Shown here: positions 25,375-37,740 of the stretch, piece after piece
How positions within the stretch are numbered: position 1 is the stretch's first letter
Layout of the letters: the number at the start of each line of letters is the position of its first letter
Origin: Anagrus nilaparvatae
Taxonomy: Eukaryota; Arthropoda; Insecta; Hymenoptera; Mymaridae
Assembly: GCA_022575985.1 (NCBI GenBank)
Contig: JAKSXM010000272.1
Span: forward strand, 25,044,501 to 25,108,500
Direction of reading: 5' to 3'
DNA: 64,000 bases
Notes under the pieces: model-generated
What the model was told of the DNA's origin: nothing
What the model saw: the letters and a program-made list of their open reading frames with translations, nothing else
Database searches by the model: none
Made by a program: the position numbers and the translations under genes

Positions 25375-25962
25375 AAAAAGAAAAACTGAATTTTTTAAAG
25401 TGAATAAAGTAAAGTTCTCGAGTGTAGTTTATTTTATAAAAAAAATTATGTACATTAAAAAGTAAACAATTCGTGTAAATATTTAAAGTGATATTGAATT
25501 TACTATTAAAGTTATCTAATAAATAAATAAAAAAAATTATTATGAAATTTGAACACCTTTTAGTTTTTCCATCAATAGATGTGTATGATTTCAAATAAAG
25601 GAAAAGGCATGATTCTGTGTTCTTTTTTCATTCAAATAAAAGTAATTTATATTTTGATATTTTCAAAAATTTTTCTCAAAATTTATTTAAAATTTGTTAG
25701 AATTAATTACAATTTATAAAACTATAAGTAAAAGAAAACCTATTTACCAATTTCATTTTTTGAATGTCAAAAATTAATTTCTGAATTTATAAAAATAATC
25801 AAAATACACAATAATTATAGTTTAAGTTTTTCTTAAATTCATATTAATTTTTATAAATATTCAAATATTATAATTTTCGTGTATATGTTTTTTTTATAAT
25901 TACAGAAAGTAAGTTCTATATATGACAAAATTACATGAATAATTCATAATATGAGTTATAGA
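25375..25962. other. KMT5A / EFHB-like convergent 3' region
   Basis: AT-rich sequence between the two gene ends. The minus-strand open frame at 25280-25594 overlaps the KMT5A last exon in antisense and shows no domain, so it was not called. Nothing else was recognised. Confidence 0.45.
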
Positions 25963-28042
25963 TTAAAACCATGGAAGCCCTTTTTTAGGATCTATTTCAT
26001 CTTGGTATGTTGTTTTATAAAATTGAAACTCTTTTGGAAAATCTGTTAAAATGATGTTTACATTTTTTTAAGTAAAAATTTAGAAATTAGTCAATACAAA
26101 ATTAAAAATATTTTAAGTGAAAAAGAAATAGGTATACCAGTAATTTTATTTAATGTTGGAAGCTCATACTTAGAATTTATTAAATTCAGTGCTTCTTTGT
26201 ATTGCACTAAATTCTTTGTTAATAAACCATATTCTTTAAGTAAAGTTTCAAAACTTTCATAATCTGGATTGATTTTTACCATTTTTAAAATCTCATAAAA
26301 TTTATTTAAGTCAATAACTTCTGAATTATTCTGAAAGAAATATATTGATTTACTATACTGTAAAAATTAATTAAAATCATCTTACTTTATCGAAACATTT
26401 AAACTTTTTAATAATTTCATCAAAGTCAATTTTTAAATTTCGTTTTTTTATTTGATGCCTCAAAGCATTAATATTGCGAATACATTTATGGAAATAAAAT
26501 TTTTTTGGATTTATATCAGCTTCAGAAATTATTTTATCCACTTGAGTTTCAATTTCAATAGGCTTTGTTCTAAGGAATTGATTATTATTTTTAATATTAA
26601 AATTTTCTTGTTTCTGAGGGTTAAATATTTTATTCCAATGTATTAATTTTTTTATACGATTTCCTTGATTATCTGCCTCACTTAGTTTTCCAAATCTTTT
26701 AAATTTATCAAATGGTTTCTTATAGCTGAAATAAGTTTCTGAATAAAAAATTTTAATTCAATTATAGGAGGCAAAAAAGGGAAAATTTTTTTTCAGTTCA
26801 AATCTATACAGGTCTAGCCAAAATTTTAGGAAGGGGTTCATTCAAGCAAAAATATAAAAATCCTGAAATTTTCAACTCTTTAAATCTAGAATTTTTGGAG
26901 ATATGACGATCAAAATTTTTCGGGATGGGACGGGATTCATCTCTTATTTATTTATTACATCTCTTGATTTTCGCGGAGATTCAAAAAATAATCAGGCTTA
27001 ACATTGAAAAATAACATTCACAATAAAATTTCCCTCAGAAACCGCAAATTACTATCAATTAGTTTGTTTGAAAAAAGATAGGATTTTCTACAATGCGACT
27101 TTTTGCAATATTTTTATATACGCATAATTAATTTGAGCGTCTTCAAGCAATGTACGTTTGGTGATCTAAAAAAAGTATACTTCTATATTTTCAAAAACGT
27201 TTGTGAGGATAGAAAAATAAATTTCTACAAAAGGGTTGACTATAGCAACAACAAAAAAATCAGTCAAAAATAAAAACAAACATTTTTTGTAAAAATTAAC
27301 TCAAAATTGTTTCTCAGTTTTTGGCAAATTTTTTGCAATATTTTAATTTATTTTAATTTAAAGATTTAAAATTTACGATAAAACGCGCTTTTATCATTTT
27401 GATTTTTAAGGGAAAATCCTGTATGAATCCTTCCTAAAATTATAGTTCAGCTTTGGTGGGTTGATTTTACAACATAGTTTAGGAGAATTTAACTTATTTA
27501 GTTTCTTAAAAATTAAATAATTTATTATTTTTATATTAATTATTAATTTACTTTCTATTCATCTGGACTCCAAAAACATGCAAATTTGAATTTTCTTTTT
27601 CGTAATCTTTATTTCCGTGAATTATTTCCGCAATCGTGTACACTAAATAGATATTAAAAAATTTTGCCTTCAAATATCGTCATTAGTAAATAAGTTACCT
27701 TTAAATAAGCTTACATTCATTTTCGGAAGGCTTTCCAAAAGTTGTATCTGTAAGATTTAAATTCGCTGGTAAATTTGATAATCTAAAACGCGATTTACCA
27801 ACATCATCAAATTTATTGTAACTATTGGGCTTCAAATTTTTGTTAATTTCATGTAATAAATTTTGGTAATAAGGCAAAGATTTTGTTTGCAAACATTCTT
27901 TTACCTAAAAGAAAAACAGAAAATTTAAGGTTACTGAAAAATTATTAAATTTTTTTATTTAATTTAGACTTTTAATTTAATATAATTAACTTACATTTAA
28001 TGATTTCATTTTAGTTATTGAAGTTGAATTTTCTGAACTCAT
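25963..28042 (-). CDS. EFHB-like EF-hand/axonemal protein
   Basis: Six exons on the minus strand: 28042-27995, 27904-27715, 27642-27552, 26725-26386, 26330-26138 and 26042-25963, giving 313 residues. Segments seen: SRFRLSNLPANLNLTDTTFG with FGKPSENELYTIAEII, HVFGVQMNRNYKKPFDKFKR, RGKLSEAD-like charged stretches, then VIDLNKFYEILKMVKINPDY, which resembles a degenerate EF-hand helix-loop-helix, and a C-terminus ending KKGLPWF. From memory, this layout resembles EFHB/CFAP21, a microtubule inner protein of cilia and sperm flagella, but it is much shorter than vertebrate EFHB. The third-to-fourth exon junction uses an acceptor at 26726 (ATTTCAG|C) because the upstream CAG gives a stop. The 826-bp intron 27551-26726 contains an AT-rich repeat-like stretch. 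Product name is moderate; gene reality is good. Confidence 0.6.
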
Positions 28043-28739
28043 TACAAAATCGTATAAATTTTTATTTTGAAAATAATTAAATTTTTTTTTTTAAATAATT
28101 TTCACATGAAAATATTTAATGAAATCAAAATAGGGGTTAGATTTTCCCCAAAATTCATAAGCGTGGAATTGGAGCTTGCATAAGATGCAGTTAAAGATTT
28201 GGTACTTTTAGAGTAATTGATAGGTATCTGGTATTTTAATTCTCTTTAAAGTTATACACTGGCTTGAAAATCTTCAAATATTATATTTTTCAAGCAATGT
28301 TTTAATTTTCCGGATAATTTTTCAGTAAAAACAAAAAAGAAAAATTTTACTCTATATTTTTTATTTCTTACTTACAATTTATACAATTGGCTCTGAATTA
28401 GAAATTTGACTGGAAATCCTCGCCTAAAGAAAAATTAACTTAAAAAGTCGAGAAAAGTTCACTTCTAATTGAACTGAATTTCATAAAAAAGTATATGGTT
28501 ATTTTAATTTTTTTCATAAATTGAATATTTATGTAAAAAAAAACGAAAATTTTGGTACGTACAAGAAAAGAGTTGTAAATTATATGTTGGTTAAAATTGG
28601 ACATAAAAATGACCCATTTTATAAAAAATCAAGTAAAAAATTTCTCATTTCAAACTACATTTTACGGAAATAATTTTGCTGCAAGTAGATTTTCACTAAT
28701 TGCGCTTACCAAAAATATATTTCAAACAAAAAATACCCT
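28043..28739. other. Upstream of EFHB-like gene, no feature
   Basis: AT-rich sequence at the border between the gene-dense and repeat-rich halves. It probably holds the promoter of the EFHB-like gene. No motif or repeat boundary was recognised. Confidence 0.4.
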
Positions 28740-29400
28740 GCCAACTAGCTGGCACTAAGGTTCCTTAAACAATGAGCTTAATACTTCAATATGCCACAGA
28801 TATTACCGATTCCAAGCATGCAATAATACATACATTTCTATTAATTTTTAAAAGTTTTTTTTATTTATAAAAAATTTTGGAAAAAATTTTCAAAAAATTA
28901 ATTATCAGATTCGAGATATCGAGTAAAAACCATATTTTCAAATATAAGTACTTTCATGAAACTAAATGAAGTATTACACCAAAAAGAAAAAAAAAATTGC
29001 AGTTTTAAAATTTTTTTTGTTTCTTTAATTTTGAGAAAAAAATTTTGAAAAAATTCGGTATCAGATCCAAAAAATTACTATAAACGAACTTTCTAACACT
29101 AGTACTCTCATAGAAATAAATTAGGTACTACGTCCAAAGATAAAAAAAATTTGGTGTTTTTTGTATTTTTTTGTGACCAAAATTTTGGAGAAAAAAATTT
29201 TCAAAAAATTAATTATCAGATTCGAGATATCGAGTAAAAATCATACTTTCAAATATAAGTACTTTCATGGAAATAAATGAGGTATTACATCCAATTTAAA
29301 AAAAAAAAAGTACCTCGAGATTTTTTGGTAAAAAAATTTTTGAAAAAAAAATTAGGTCTTAATTCTATAATGTTTGTGAAATATCAGTAAATAAAGTAAA
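28740..29400 (-). repeat. Array of ~155-bp monomers, copy 1 (reverse)
   Basis: Degenerate tandem monomers, each with a GATTCGAGATATCGAGTAAA box, then TCAAATATAAGTACTTTCAT and a GGTATTACATCC box followed by poly-A/T. The left end reads CTGGCACTAAGGTTCCTTAA, which is the reverse complement (with changes) of the right end of the copies at 33.9 and 49.76 kb. This fixes it as the same element in the opposite orientation. No coding capacity. Element class unknown. Confidence 0.7.
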
Positions 29401-30334
29401 CAAATATAGATTATGAAAATTTAAAGAAAGCTTTCAGACATAAAAGCAGGAAAAATATCTTTTTGAATAAATTTGGGACCTGAAGCCCTGAAATGAGTCT
29501 ATGGATACCTTTACACACAATAAAATTCTTTATCCTGCAAATAGAATATTACGATAATTAATTATTTAAATTATTTTCTACTTAATAAAATATAAGAAAA
29601 GCAAACATATACAAATAAACAAGTAATAATTATTCCAATAATATAAAATAATCATGTACCCATGAAAGTCAATTATTATACCGTCTCTCCATGCATGTAT
29701 TAATTTACAGAGAATATATTTTTCCTTTCATAATTTCTATTTATGGATAATTTTTTTATTTATATTTAAACCACATTATTCAAAATCATTGTAAAAATAT
29801 TTTTATACGTACATGTCATTCTCCATTGACCACTAAAAACGGTAACGTCACTATTATAATATATACCAGTTGCATTATTCAATTGTATTACTTCGCGCGT
29901 AACGTTTTTGAAAAATAAAAAATCAGATAAATAACAGGACAAAAGCTTTTTTTTTTTTTTTTAATAAAATATTTTTATATATAAAAAGTAAAACGCATAA
30001 ATTCCATTGATTTTCAAAGACCTCACAGAAATTTATTTTTTTTTTGTTTGGTATTATAGAGATGTGATATTGTTAAATTTTTATAATGTGCATTTTACTA
30101 TTAATAATGTAACCGGAATTTATTTTATGTCAAATAAGCTTTTTTAAACGAAGATTAAATTGAATAAAATTTTTTATTATATATATTTGCAATTTTTATA
30201 AATTACTTAAGTGCAACTGTATAAAAGTAATTACTGTAAATATTTAGTTCGTTTGCGAAAAATTAGACCAACAAGATCATTGTTTTTATCATAAAAAATA
30301 GCGAAATAATTGAATATTTAATATCTGTCTAGCA
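29401..30334. other. AT-rich stretch, no gene seen
   Basis: No reading frame, RNA gene or clear repeat was recognised. The sequence has homopolymer T tracts (for example 29948-29962) and general AT-richness. Confidence 0.45.
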
Positions 30335-31475
30335 CACAGAACGTCTACTTCCGGATAAGTACAGTAATTTAGACCCCGGAAATAAACCTAACCTAAGTAG
30401 TAACATCCAAAAAATTATCCAAAAACTCATTGATTCCCGTTGGAATTAGACCTCTAGCTAGACCATGACAACCCCTGAAAACCCCCAAAAAAACGTATTT
30501 TTGGGGTTTTTTTTTAGATTTCATTGAATTTTTCCGACCCGTAAACAGACAATACTCTGCTCATAGTCTGGAAAACTTAACATTTCACCACTTCTCAAGA
30601 AAAAATTTGTTTAGGGCCTTTAGGACCTCCTTCAGACTCTGAAATATAATTTGAATTTTTCGAAAATCGGTTTTTCAAACATAAAAAAAATATACCATCC
30701 TTAAATTTTTTTTTATAGTCCTGGTAGGTTGAAAAACCATATTTTTTAATTTTTTAGAAAATCTCCTGGAGGAGGAACCTCTTTCTAACACGAAAATTCA
30801 AAAGCTTCTATTGCCGTTTATCCGCGCTTTACGCATAATTTTGCTTTTTAAGTGCCTAAAGCGCGCATAAAAGGCAGTGACAGAATAGAACGATTGGGAC
30901 TGCATAGAATAGTGGCTATTGATAAAAATCAGTTTACTAATTATGCTCTTGCATTTTTGGTACAACAATAAACTGTTTAAAATAGTAAAAGTATTATACT
31001 TTAGCAGTTAAAAAAGCGTGGAGAAACGGCAGTAGAAGATTTTGAATTTCAGGGTATTAGAAAGTGGTTCCCCCGGCCCTCCATGAGATTTTTTAAGAAA
31101 TTAAAAATTATTATTTTCCAAACTACCAGGGCTATAAAAAAAATTTAAGGATGGTATATTTTTTTATGCTCCAAAAACCCATTTTCGAAAAATTCAAAAT
31201 TATGTTTCGGGGCCTTAAGGAGGTCCAAAAAATTTTTTCTTGAAAAGTGGTGAAATGTTAAGTTTTCCAAACTATGAGCAGATTATTAACTATTTAAGGG
31301 TCGGAAAATGAAATAAAACGGTTTTTTAGGTTATCGAAGGCCTGTCGTGGCCTAGAGGTCTAATTCCAACGGGATTCAGTGAATTTTTCGATACATTTTT
31401 GGATGCTAGTACTTAAGTTAGGTTTGGTTCCGGGGGCAAAATCACTGTACTTCTCCGGAAGTAGCCTTCATAAAC
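30335..31475. mobile_element. 1.1-kb foldback element with ~500-bp arms
   Basis: The left arm (about 30345-30850) and right arm (about 31010-31470) are reverse complements over most of their length. Landmarks: CTACTTCCGG near 30347 against CCGGAAGTAG near 31455; CCTAACCTAAGTA against TACTTAAGTTAGG; GGAATTAGACCTCTAG against CTAGAGGTCTAATTCC; GGTATATTTTTTTATG-type segments further in. The centre (30850-31010) contains GC-rich CGCGCTTTACGCATAAT and AAAGCGCGCAT. No open frame of note. A non-autonomous foldback-type element. Target duplications could not be fixed by eye. Confidence 0.8.
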
Positions 31476-32640
31476 TTTTATTTTTTATAAAAAATGTAAT
31501 AACTTACAAGTTTTGAAAGTTTTAAAATAAAATACGAATAACAATAATGTGTATAAGTAAAACAGCAAAAGTATTTAGTTAAAATATTTAAAAAAAATAT
31601 TTTTCTTTTTGACACCTTAGTGTTAAGTAACGTTAAAAATTAACGTGGCCTATTTCAAATTTTATATGTACAGTATTTTTTTAACAATTTAAATTTGATG
31701 ATATTATTCGATTCAGATACCTGTATTTAAAAAGATAAAAGTTTAAATTGCCTTATAACACAAGTAACATTAAAATAATAAAAAGTCAAAAAACGGTACT
31801 TGGTCAAAATAAAAATATAAACAAAATTTTTATTTTTTTTTTATTATTCAAGTTTCAGAATCAAGTTGTAAAATGTACCAAAAAAAAGTATTTGTGTTGG
31901 CTTATTTAGTTCAAATTTGAATTTTTTCAATTTTTCTAAATAATTCGATAAAATAATTGAAATATTCAATTTAACAAATAAATTCGGTATAAAAGAAAAG
32001 AATTTAAGAATAATACCTTGCAATTATATCAAATTTTAAAATAATATTTTTATTGTCAGAAAGTACAAGGATAATTAAATGTTTGCCAAAATGAGAAAGT
32101 TTTATGTCATTATTAAACGAATAAGGATAACTACTTGTAAATTAAAAAGTTATTGATGTTTTATAATATAAAATCACATTAATGTGATGTTGAAAAAATT
32201 TAATAAATATTTTCACGATGAGCATGAACCAAAAAATATAATATCATTATTAATTATGACACTTTATTTTAATGTGCGCCCAAAAAATATCATTTGGAAA
32301 AGGTACAAAAGGATTAAAAAAGTAATTTCCATAAAAGTTATAATTATATTTTTAATTTTTATTGCTAGTGTAATAAAATTTAAATCTTTAAATTTAAAAA
32401 ATAAAAATATTGACAATTTTTTTTAATTTCGTATATTTTTTAACCCTTTTTTATGGCCAGAAAGTATCTTTTATTTATATGTATTGTAAAAAAAAGTTTA
32501 CTTTTGCCGAATTCAAAGGCTTATTCGGGTTCGAGAGACAGTAATTGCTTTCGACACAATAAATTTTTTTATAACAAGTTTATTATATAAAGATAAATGA
32601 AATAAATGATTTTTTTTGTATAAAAGGCAAATAAGAAGTT
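31476..32640. other. AT-rich stretch, no gene seen
   Basis: Only short AT-driven open frames (for example 32184-32426, rich in Ile/Lys/Phe) with no domain. No RNA gene or repeat boundary was recognised. Confidence 0.45.
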
Positions 32641-32729
32641 TTATTCATAACCCGTTGCCAAAAAAATTTTAAAATTGAATAGTCATTTTTTAGCTCGTTT
32701 TTTAGAGTGGTTGTTAAAACTGTTTTAAT

Positions 32730-32873
32730 TTTGGTTCCTCATAGAGGAACCTTTGTGATAGGTGAAATTTTGATTTTCGATATTTTGGCATATAAGCACG
32801 TTTTGAGACCTCAGGAAGCTAAAAAAGCGGTTTTTAAAAAAAGTCTGTTTGTGTGTGTGTGTATGTATGTATG

Positions 32874-32905
<32 letters not shown>

Positions 32906-33900
32906 TGTATGTATGTATGTATGTATGTTTCACTGTAACCAGTGATATTTCACAGCCAACACGACATTAAGACCTAATTTTTTTTTCAAAATTTTTTTCA
33001 CCAAAAAAGCTCGAGGTACTTTTTTTTTTTTTAATTTGGATGTAATACCTCATTTATTTCCACGAAAGTACTTCTATTTGAAAGTATGGTTTTTACTCGA
33101 TATCTCGAATCTGATACTAAATTTTTTGAAAATTTTTTTCCCAAAATTTTTTTTATAAAAAAATACAAAAAACTATAATTTTTTTTTTTTTTTTTTGAAC
33201 GTAGTACATAATTTGCTTCCATGGAAGTACTAGTTTTAAGAACCTCTATAAAAATAATTTTTTGGACCTGATACTTAATTTTTTGAAATTTTTTTTCTCA
33301 AAATTTTTGCCACCAAAAAATATAAAAAATGCAAATTTTTTTTTTTTAGGATGTAGTACTTAACATTTTTCTACGAAAGTACGAATATTTAGAATTATCG
33401 TTTTTAAATGATTATTTCATGTGATACGTAATTTTTCGATATTTTTTTTTTCAAAATTTTTTTAATAAAAAAATTTAAAAAATACAATAATTTTTTTTCT
33501 TTTTGGACGTAATACCTAATTTATTTCTAGGAAAGTTCTAGATAATCTAAATATCCAGAATCATCGTTTTTAAAGGATTTCTCCATTTGATCTGTAATTT
33601 TTCGAATTTTTTTTTTTCAAAATTTTTTGTATAAAAAGATTAAAAAAACACAATAATTTTTTTTCTTTTTGGATGTAGTACTTAATTTATTTCTATGAAA
33701 GTACTAATATCTAGAATTATTGTTTTTAAAGGATTTTTTCCATCTGATACGTAATTTTAAAAAATTTTTTTGTGAATATTTTTCATATAAAAAAATTTAA
33801 AAAACATCATTTTTATTAGATAAAATAGACCATTATAAACATTTTGCTATTGTTGATGAGGAACCATAGTGCAAATCACTTGGCAGCGTTTTTTTATTGA
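32730..33900 (+). repeat. Array of ~155-bp monomers, copy 2, with microsatellite
   Basis: It starts near TTGGTTCCTCATAGAGGAAC (32732), followed by a GT run and a GTAT microsatellite (32850-32928), then about five degenerate monomers whose GTA(A/G)TAC boxes sit at about 33041, 33203, 33352, 33510 and 33674 (spacing 149-164 bp). The right end reads GATGAGGAACCATAGTGC, then ACTTGGCAGCG. A segment with TACTCGATATCTCGAATC is nearly identical to the copy at 49.1 kb. No coding capacity. Confidence 0.75.
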
Positions 33901-33954
33901 TGTTGTTAAAACGACGTTTCGCAAAACTGATTTGTTGACCTTGTCAAGCTAAAA

Positions 33955-33990
33955 TTAAATCTTATCTTATCTTATCTTATCTTATCTTAC
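33955..33990. repeat. CTTAT pentamer microsatellite
   Basis: Five or so CTTAT units, directly after a segment reading AAACGACGTTTCGCAAAACT. A short pentamer run of this type often marks the 3' end of a retroelement or Penelope-like element, but no body could be identified. Confidence 0.6.
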
Positions 33991-33999
33991 TACTATATA

Positions 34000-34800
34000 T
34001 ATTTGAAAATTTATTTGTGTGTCTGTGTGTCTGTGTGTCTGTGTGTGTGTATTATCATCAGGGTCAAACCAGTGAACGAAATTATATAAAACCGGTATCA
34101 AATTAAAGAAAAAATGTCAGCGAGTGACATAGGCCATAGTTTTGCGATTCAGCTATCGTACTTTTGGAGATATTCAACTTTTAGTGTTTTTGAACTTGAT
34201 AAAATTTTTGAAAATTTTTAACAAAAATTAAAATATCTTGAGACGATCGAAAAATTTTACTGTAAAACTTTGTAGTATTCGATTTGGCACCAATTCTTGC
34301 GTATTCTCCTAAATTTTTATTCAAAACGGAGGTATCTTTAAGATTTTATAAAATATTTTTGAAGCTGGTCGGAAAATTTTTTTAAATTCTTTTATTTTTT
34401 GTGGTATTTATAATCATCTATTTGTGGGTCTGTGTCTGTATGTGTTTCATCACCAGGGTTGAATCAATGTCAAAATGAAGTGTCAAAATATAGAGAAAAA
34501 GTCAGCGGGTGACATAAGCCATAGTTTTGGAACTCAGTTACCGTACTTTTGGAGATATTCAATTTTTACTATTTTTGGAAAAAATAAAATTTTTTGAAAA
34601 TTTGATTAAAAAGTGAAATAACTTCTAAATATGATAAAATTTTACTGTCGAAGTTGGTATTACTCGATTCCGCACTAATTTATACGTATTTAGATATATT
34701 TGCATAAAAAACGGACGCTTCTTTAAAAATATGTAAAATTTTTTTGAAGTCTGAAAAATTTTTTTGATTTTTCAAAAATAATTTTTTGATAATTTGCAGT
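34000..34800 (+). repeat. Tandem duplication of a ~400-bp unit
   Basis: Two related copies, about 34010-34395 and 34396-34790. Shared segments: a TTTGTGTGTCTGTGTGTCTG or TTTGTGGGTCTGTG run, ATCA(T)CAGGGT, GAAAAA-GTCAGCG-GTGACAT, CATAGTTTTG, and CGTACTTTTGGAGATATTCA. Units of this kind, beginning after a TATATATA-like segment and a GT-rich run, resemble 5' parts of non-autonomous Helitron-like elements. No protein is encoded. Confidence 0.6.
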
Positions 34801-35800
34801 AAAATAAAAAAAATAGAGAAAAATTTAGGAAATTTTATAGATTCTTTACTATTCAGGAAACAAAAACATGATTGTTGTATCATAAATTAATTTTTTTACA
34901 AATTAGTTAATTGAGTTTATCATTAACGAAAAATTAGGGCCCTCTGAAAAACTAGATTTTGCATATCCAGGAGTCAAATGTACGATTTTTTATTTAAAAA
35001 TGACTGTATTATTTGCAATTTATATTGTTTACGCTACAAACTATTAGAACTATAAAGACGCCCCTCTGAAAATTATTTGATAAATTTTTATTATGAGGTC
35101 TTAAATTCTCTAGATCAAAAATTACCGAAAAAAATGCATATCCAGTTAATAACGCGAAGTTTAAATTATGAAATCACTAGCCGACTAACATGATTCATAA
35201 TAGGTCTTGAAGTCTCTAAGTCTATAGAATACCAAAATGGTACACGAGAAATACGTCGATTCCATAAGAAATAAATTATCTTTGGGATTAGAAATAGTCT
35301 CCCAAATAACTTTTCAAATATTTTTCCGTAATTAATAATTATAACTTTACTGGGGACAGAACTAGGCTCCTCTGAAAACTCTTAATGTGTTTGCATAATT
35401 ATAAATGTGCAGTGAAATGATTTTCTTAAGCAACAGAAACAGAAGTAAATGCAATACAGGGGGGGCTTTTGCTAGAACCAACTTTTGCTAGTACTTAATA
35501 AAAAATTAAGAAAAAATTTTTTTCTTATGTTTGTTCATTTACCAATTTAACAATTCTTGTGTGTATAATTTTTATGCACTCATATCACTGAGTCTGATGT
35601 AAAACTCAGACTATTTTTATTTTATTTTTTTATTATTAATTATTAAAGTCTAAAATTTAAAGTACGTTGGATATTTTATTAGATTGGGATTAAAACAAAT
35701 GAGCAGAGTAACAAAAAGTTATATATAATTTTATCTCAATGTTCACCAAATATTCAAATAGCAAAATTCGGCAACGAGCAATAAACTAATGATAAATATA
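34801..35800. other. AT-rich stretch, no gene seen
   Basis: No gene or RNA gene recognised. The sequence may be a continuation of the repeat at 34.0-34.8 kb, but no second copy was found in the window. Confidence 0.4.
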
Positions 35801-35809
35801 TAAAATTAA

Positions 35810-35862
35810 TAGGGGGCTTTGCTCCCTGCGCGCTTCGCGCGCCAACCCCCGCAGAGTAATTG
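35810..35862. repeat. GC-rich hairpin cluster
   Basis: The string GGGGGCTTTGCTCCC is followed by GCGCGCTTCGCGCGC and then CCCCCGC, giving nested hairpins in otherwise AT-rich DNA. Similar GC-rich palindromes occur near the ends of Helitron-like and related non-autonomous elements, as at 37.1 kb. Confidence 0.55.
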
Positions 35863-36149
35863 AAGTATTGTGATAGTATATTTTTATTTATCGGCAAGGT
35901 GTACCTTATTCATTTTGAATCAATTGATTTTCGTAACAGTGGTTGTAGATTTGGCATCGTAATATAACTTTATAATAATTGGTTAAATATAGAATTGCAT
36001 TGTAGACAATGTTAACATTATATTAACATATACCATATTGGCCCAAAAGTGTCATATTGGCCTAAAGGTGTCATTCGAAAGCGGCAGCAGCGGTTATAGC
36101 TTTATAATACATAGAGAAATGGATCAAAAAGTGATACTATAATTTGCTT

Positions 36150-36365
36150 TCTTATTACTTGATTCAAATCGCGGAAAGGAAAGGGGGTGTATAATTAGTG
36201 GCCGTCATTTTGGCCTACTTTGGGTCTAATATTGGTTTTTCGGATCGCTGATCACGAATTTGGAAGTCTTTTCCTGGGGAAATGGGCGGAGCACCCTTAA
36301 ATTTGCAAAAACTGCCCTCTGAAAGGGGGAATTTTTGCTATTTTTGTGCTTTCAGTGTCCAGATT
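36150..36365 (+). repeat. Single monomer of the GGGTCGCTGATCACGA family
   Basis: It contains TTTTTCGGATCGCTGATCAC, a CCTTAAATTTGCAAAAACT box, and a GGGGGAATTTTTGCTATTTT box, in the same order as in the mirrored arrays at 50.2-51.3 and 57.8-59.0 kb. Here only one unit is present and no inverted partner follows. Confidence 0.7.
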
Positions 36366-36399
36366 TGGCTTACATGGGTTTTATTGGATTAACATTAAA

Positions 36400-37160
36400 A
36401 ACTAATCCTATATACATATAAATCTTTAATTATGTGTGTATGTCCGAAATGGATAAACTATAACGCGATAAAAGTTAGAGACGCGGGGTTTACGGCAAAA
36501 GACGGCAAAAATTACGGGTCAAAACATAGGCTAGGTTTTATTTCGATTGATAACGACAAAAATTTTTTATGTTGAAAAAACTGAATTTTAAAGAAAAAAA
36601 TATTTTATCAAATTTTTAAAAAAAACCTAAAAAACTGAAAACCAAGGAAAAATTTTTTTACCAAAAAGAATTTAATTCGATTCGGGTATATTTTTTACGT
36701 ATCCACCTAAAATTTCAAGGTAATCGGTTCGATCTATCATAAGTTATAAAAATTTTTCGAAAATTATAAAAGGTTATAGGAGTAATATTATATATATTTC
36801 TAATTTTTATCAGCCACTAATGTAGTAACTGATTATAGGAACTAAAAGAAGCTTGAACAGCTATTATCAGGTAGAACCTTAGAATGGGCAATCGAGGAAA
36901 ATAACATTTGCTTGTGATTCTATGGAAGGGTGGCGAAGCTTTGTATTGCTAATCACTAATTATCCGTCTGGGTTCATAAGCCCATTATTTTTATGATTCA
37001 GTAAATTTTCGATAATACTTTGGGTAAAAAAAGATTATTTTACAAAATATTAAGTATCCTAAAACAACATATCTTTGGAAAAATCAAGTTGCAGGGGTCC
37101 AGGGGGGCGCAGCCCCCATGGCGGTTGCCGGGGCGAGCAAAGCGAGCCGGAGGCAGCTAG
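36400..37160 (+). mobile_element. Helitron-like non-autonomous element (candidate)
   Basis: The right end carries GGGGGCGCAGCCCCC, a perfect short hairpin, then GGGGCGAGCAAAGCGAGCC and a terminal GCTAGT, which fits the CTRRT 3' end of Helitrons and is followed by T. The interior starts after TATATACATATAAATC and has a GTGTGTATGTCCG segment. There is no Rep/helicase reading frame. The 5' end is uncertain. The GC-rich tail motif is common in insect repeats, so the Helitron assignment is tentative. Confidence 0.4.
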
Positions 37161-37164
37161 TTTA

Positions 37165-37740
37165 TACATATTTACCTAATTGTAAACTAATAAACATACT
37201 TATAAACTATTTAGAAGATATTATGTAATTAATTTAATCTAATTAATGTTATTTAATCTTATTAATAATATTAATTATATTAATTCTTAAGCGGCTGAGG
37301 GAATAATTAACCCATTAGTTCCCAAGCGGACCTGAGTTGCCATTTAAAATTACGTCTATAAAGCTTGTTTAAAATCAAAATTTTTTTAACCAAAAATGCT
37401 CCCCTATGCAAAAAGAGTTGCTCTTTCATATTTTTGGGTCAGATTATTAAAATTTTGGACCGGAAGTGATATATAACTACTAAACAAGCTTTATAGACGT
37501 AATTTCAAACGGCAACTCAGGTCCGCTTGGGAATTAATGGGTTAAATCAATCATGCTGGAAAGTGCTGCCAACTGATTAATATTTAATTATATTTAAATT
37601 AAATAATCTAAATTCAGGGGTTTATAAATTTGTATCGATACATATATTGATTTAGATCGTGATTTGTCTATTTCTGTGTATTATACACTTTTTATTTCTC
37701 TTTTTCTCAAGTTTTTATTGGAAAATTAACAGAAGTGTAA
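37165..37740 (+). repeat. Dispersed host repeat, copy A (carries a MITE)
   Basis: Runs from a series of TA-rich ATAAACTAATAAACATACTT segments through CTTAAGCGGCTGAGGGAATA, is interrupted by the MITE at 37311-37541, and resumes as CATGCTGGAAAGTGCTGCCA and TTTGTATCGATACATA. The same order of segments is found at 41980-42800, where the MITE is absent. Nature of the repeat unknown; no coding capacity. Confidence 0.65.
37307..37545. mobile_element. piggyBac-type MITE with TTAA duplications
   Basis: A 231-bp element (37311-37541) bounded by TTAA on both sides (37307-37310 and 37542-37545). The ends are CCCATTAGTTCCCAAGCGGA and its inverse. The inverted arms run about 65 bp, to CTATAAAGCTTGTTTA, with one or two changes. 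TTAA target duplications and CCC...GGG ends are the signature of the piggyBac group. No transposase. The copy at 42.1-42.7 kb shows the same host sequence without it. Confidence 0.85.

Noticed and set aside
26091..26282. Treating the 26.1-kb and 27.7-kb frames as separate genes
   Set aside because: Splice sites and phases join them into one EFHB-like transcript.
32707..32970. Plus-strand frame rich in Cys/Met/Tyr/Val
   Set aside because: Translation of the GTAT microsatellite.
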